Part shown: positions 5,826 through 6,128 of the stretch, piece after piece | Numbering within the stretch: the stretch's first letter is position 1 | How the letters are laid out: every line of letters starts with the position of its first letter | Source: an uncultured Rhizobiaceae group bacterium | Lineage (GTDB): Bacteria > Pseudomonadota > Alphaproteobacteria > Rhizobiales > Rhizobiaceae | Assembly: GCA_938030645.1 (NCBI GenBank) | Contig: CALHHQ010000043.1 | Location: 1-6,128 of the forward strand | Length of the DNA stretch: 6,128 nt | Direction of reading: 5' to 3' | The notes under the pieces: generated by a model | What the model saw: the letters and a program-made list of their open reading frames with translations, nothing else | Told to the model about the DNA's origin: nothing | The model's database searches: none | Made by a program: the position numbers and the translations under genes

Positions 5826-6128
5826 TGGTTGGGACCAAGAAACTGGTCAAAAACACTGCCGGTATCCCGTTGATAATCCGAACTTGTGTTCCCACCCGGT
5901 TCTAGCATGTCGCCAAAAATCTCTCCAAGGCCACCACCGCTTGAACGACGCCTTCTTGGCTGGCGCTTTTGCTGGGTCGGCGCGTATGGATTTTGCCGTT
6001 TACGTCGCGACGTCGGGTTCAGCAATTGATCAAGAATGCCACCGCCACTTTGTCCTTGTCGGGCACGATTGCGCGATGTGCGTTGTCCGCCTCCCAACAT
6101 CTCACCCAGCAGGTCTTCCAATCCGGAG
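5822..6128 (-). CDS. Hypothetical Gly/Arg/Gln-rich repetitive protein, C-terminal part (runs off right edge)
   Basis: The frame is open from the right edge to TAA at 5824-5822, about 101 codons. No ATG with a ribosome binding site is visible, and the frame continues upstream as S-G-L-E-D, so the start is probably outside. The visible part has four short related hydrophobic motifs: LEDLLGEML, GGGILDQLL, GGGLGEIFGDML and GSVFDQFLG. Basic, Gln/Arg-rich linkers separate them, including PRRRRSS. The protein ends in FLGPNH. No membrane segment or catalytic motif is seen. The GL-x-x-LL-x-x-ML-GGG style recalls N-termini of DUF533/TerB-like and YidB-like proteins, but no such folded domain is present here, so no function is assigned. 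It converges on the transporter gene with a 4-bp overlap. Confidence 0.65.
   Translation of the reverse strand, partial: SGLEDLLGEMLGGGQRTSRNRARQGQSGGGILDQLLNPTSRRKRQNPYAPTQQKRQPRRRRSSGGGLGEIFGDMLEPGGNTSSDYQRDTGSVFDQFLGPNH

Overview
The window looks like a chromosomal segment of an alphaproteobacterium of the order Hyphomicrobiales (Rhizobiales). Three things point there: an exonuclease VII large subunit of the longer rhizobial size, a PdhS/CbrA-like histidine kinase N-terminus, and a histidine tRNA that lacks the extra G-1 and carries U72 and A73, the form found in one clade of alphaproteobacteria. Base composition is intermediate, near 50% GC by eye. I see no transposase, integrase, CRISPR array, phage gene or composition break, so this reads as core genome rather than an island.

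Layout from left to right. At 1-408 (minus strand) is the N-terminal part of a sensor histidine kinase running off the left edge. A 325-bp intergenic region (409-733) holds a perfect dyad and a possible CtrA-type box. tRNA-His(GUG) lies at 734-810 on the plus strand. Converging on it from the right are three co-oriented minus-strand genes, in transcription order: a LysR-family regulator (4527-3589), xseA (3527-1953), and a PAS-GGDEF protein with a degenerate active site (1843-827). The last gene stops only 16 bp from the tRNA 3' end.

Divergent from the LysR gene, on the plus strand, is a two-gene unit: a DUF1127 protein (4642-4911), whose reading frame overlaps the start of an EamA/DMT-family ten-helix transporter (to 5825). 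A convergent gene for a Gly/Arg/Gln-rich repetitive protein, partial at the right edge, shares the TTAA that supplies both stop codons.

Possible functional links, all inferred. The LysR protein is placed to control itself and the DUF1127-transporter unit through a cluster of GAAT/ATTC half-sites in the 114-bp divergent intergenic region. The kinase at the left belongs to a family that feeds the DivK-CtrA cell-cycle circuit, and its upstream region carries a CtrA-like box. XseA is a DNA-repair housekeeping protein.

I found no convincing undescribed multi-gene system. The most checkable oddities are a possible hairpin covering the DUF1127 ribosome binding site, the non-catalytic-looking GGDEF protein, the T-stem mismatch in tRNA-His, and the dyads between xseA and the GGDEF gene.
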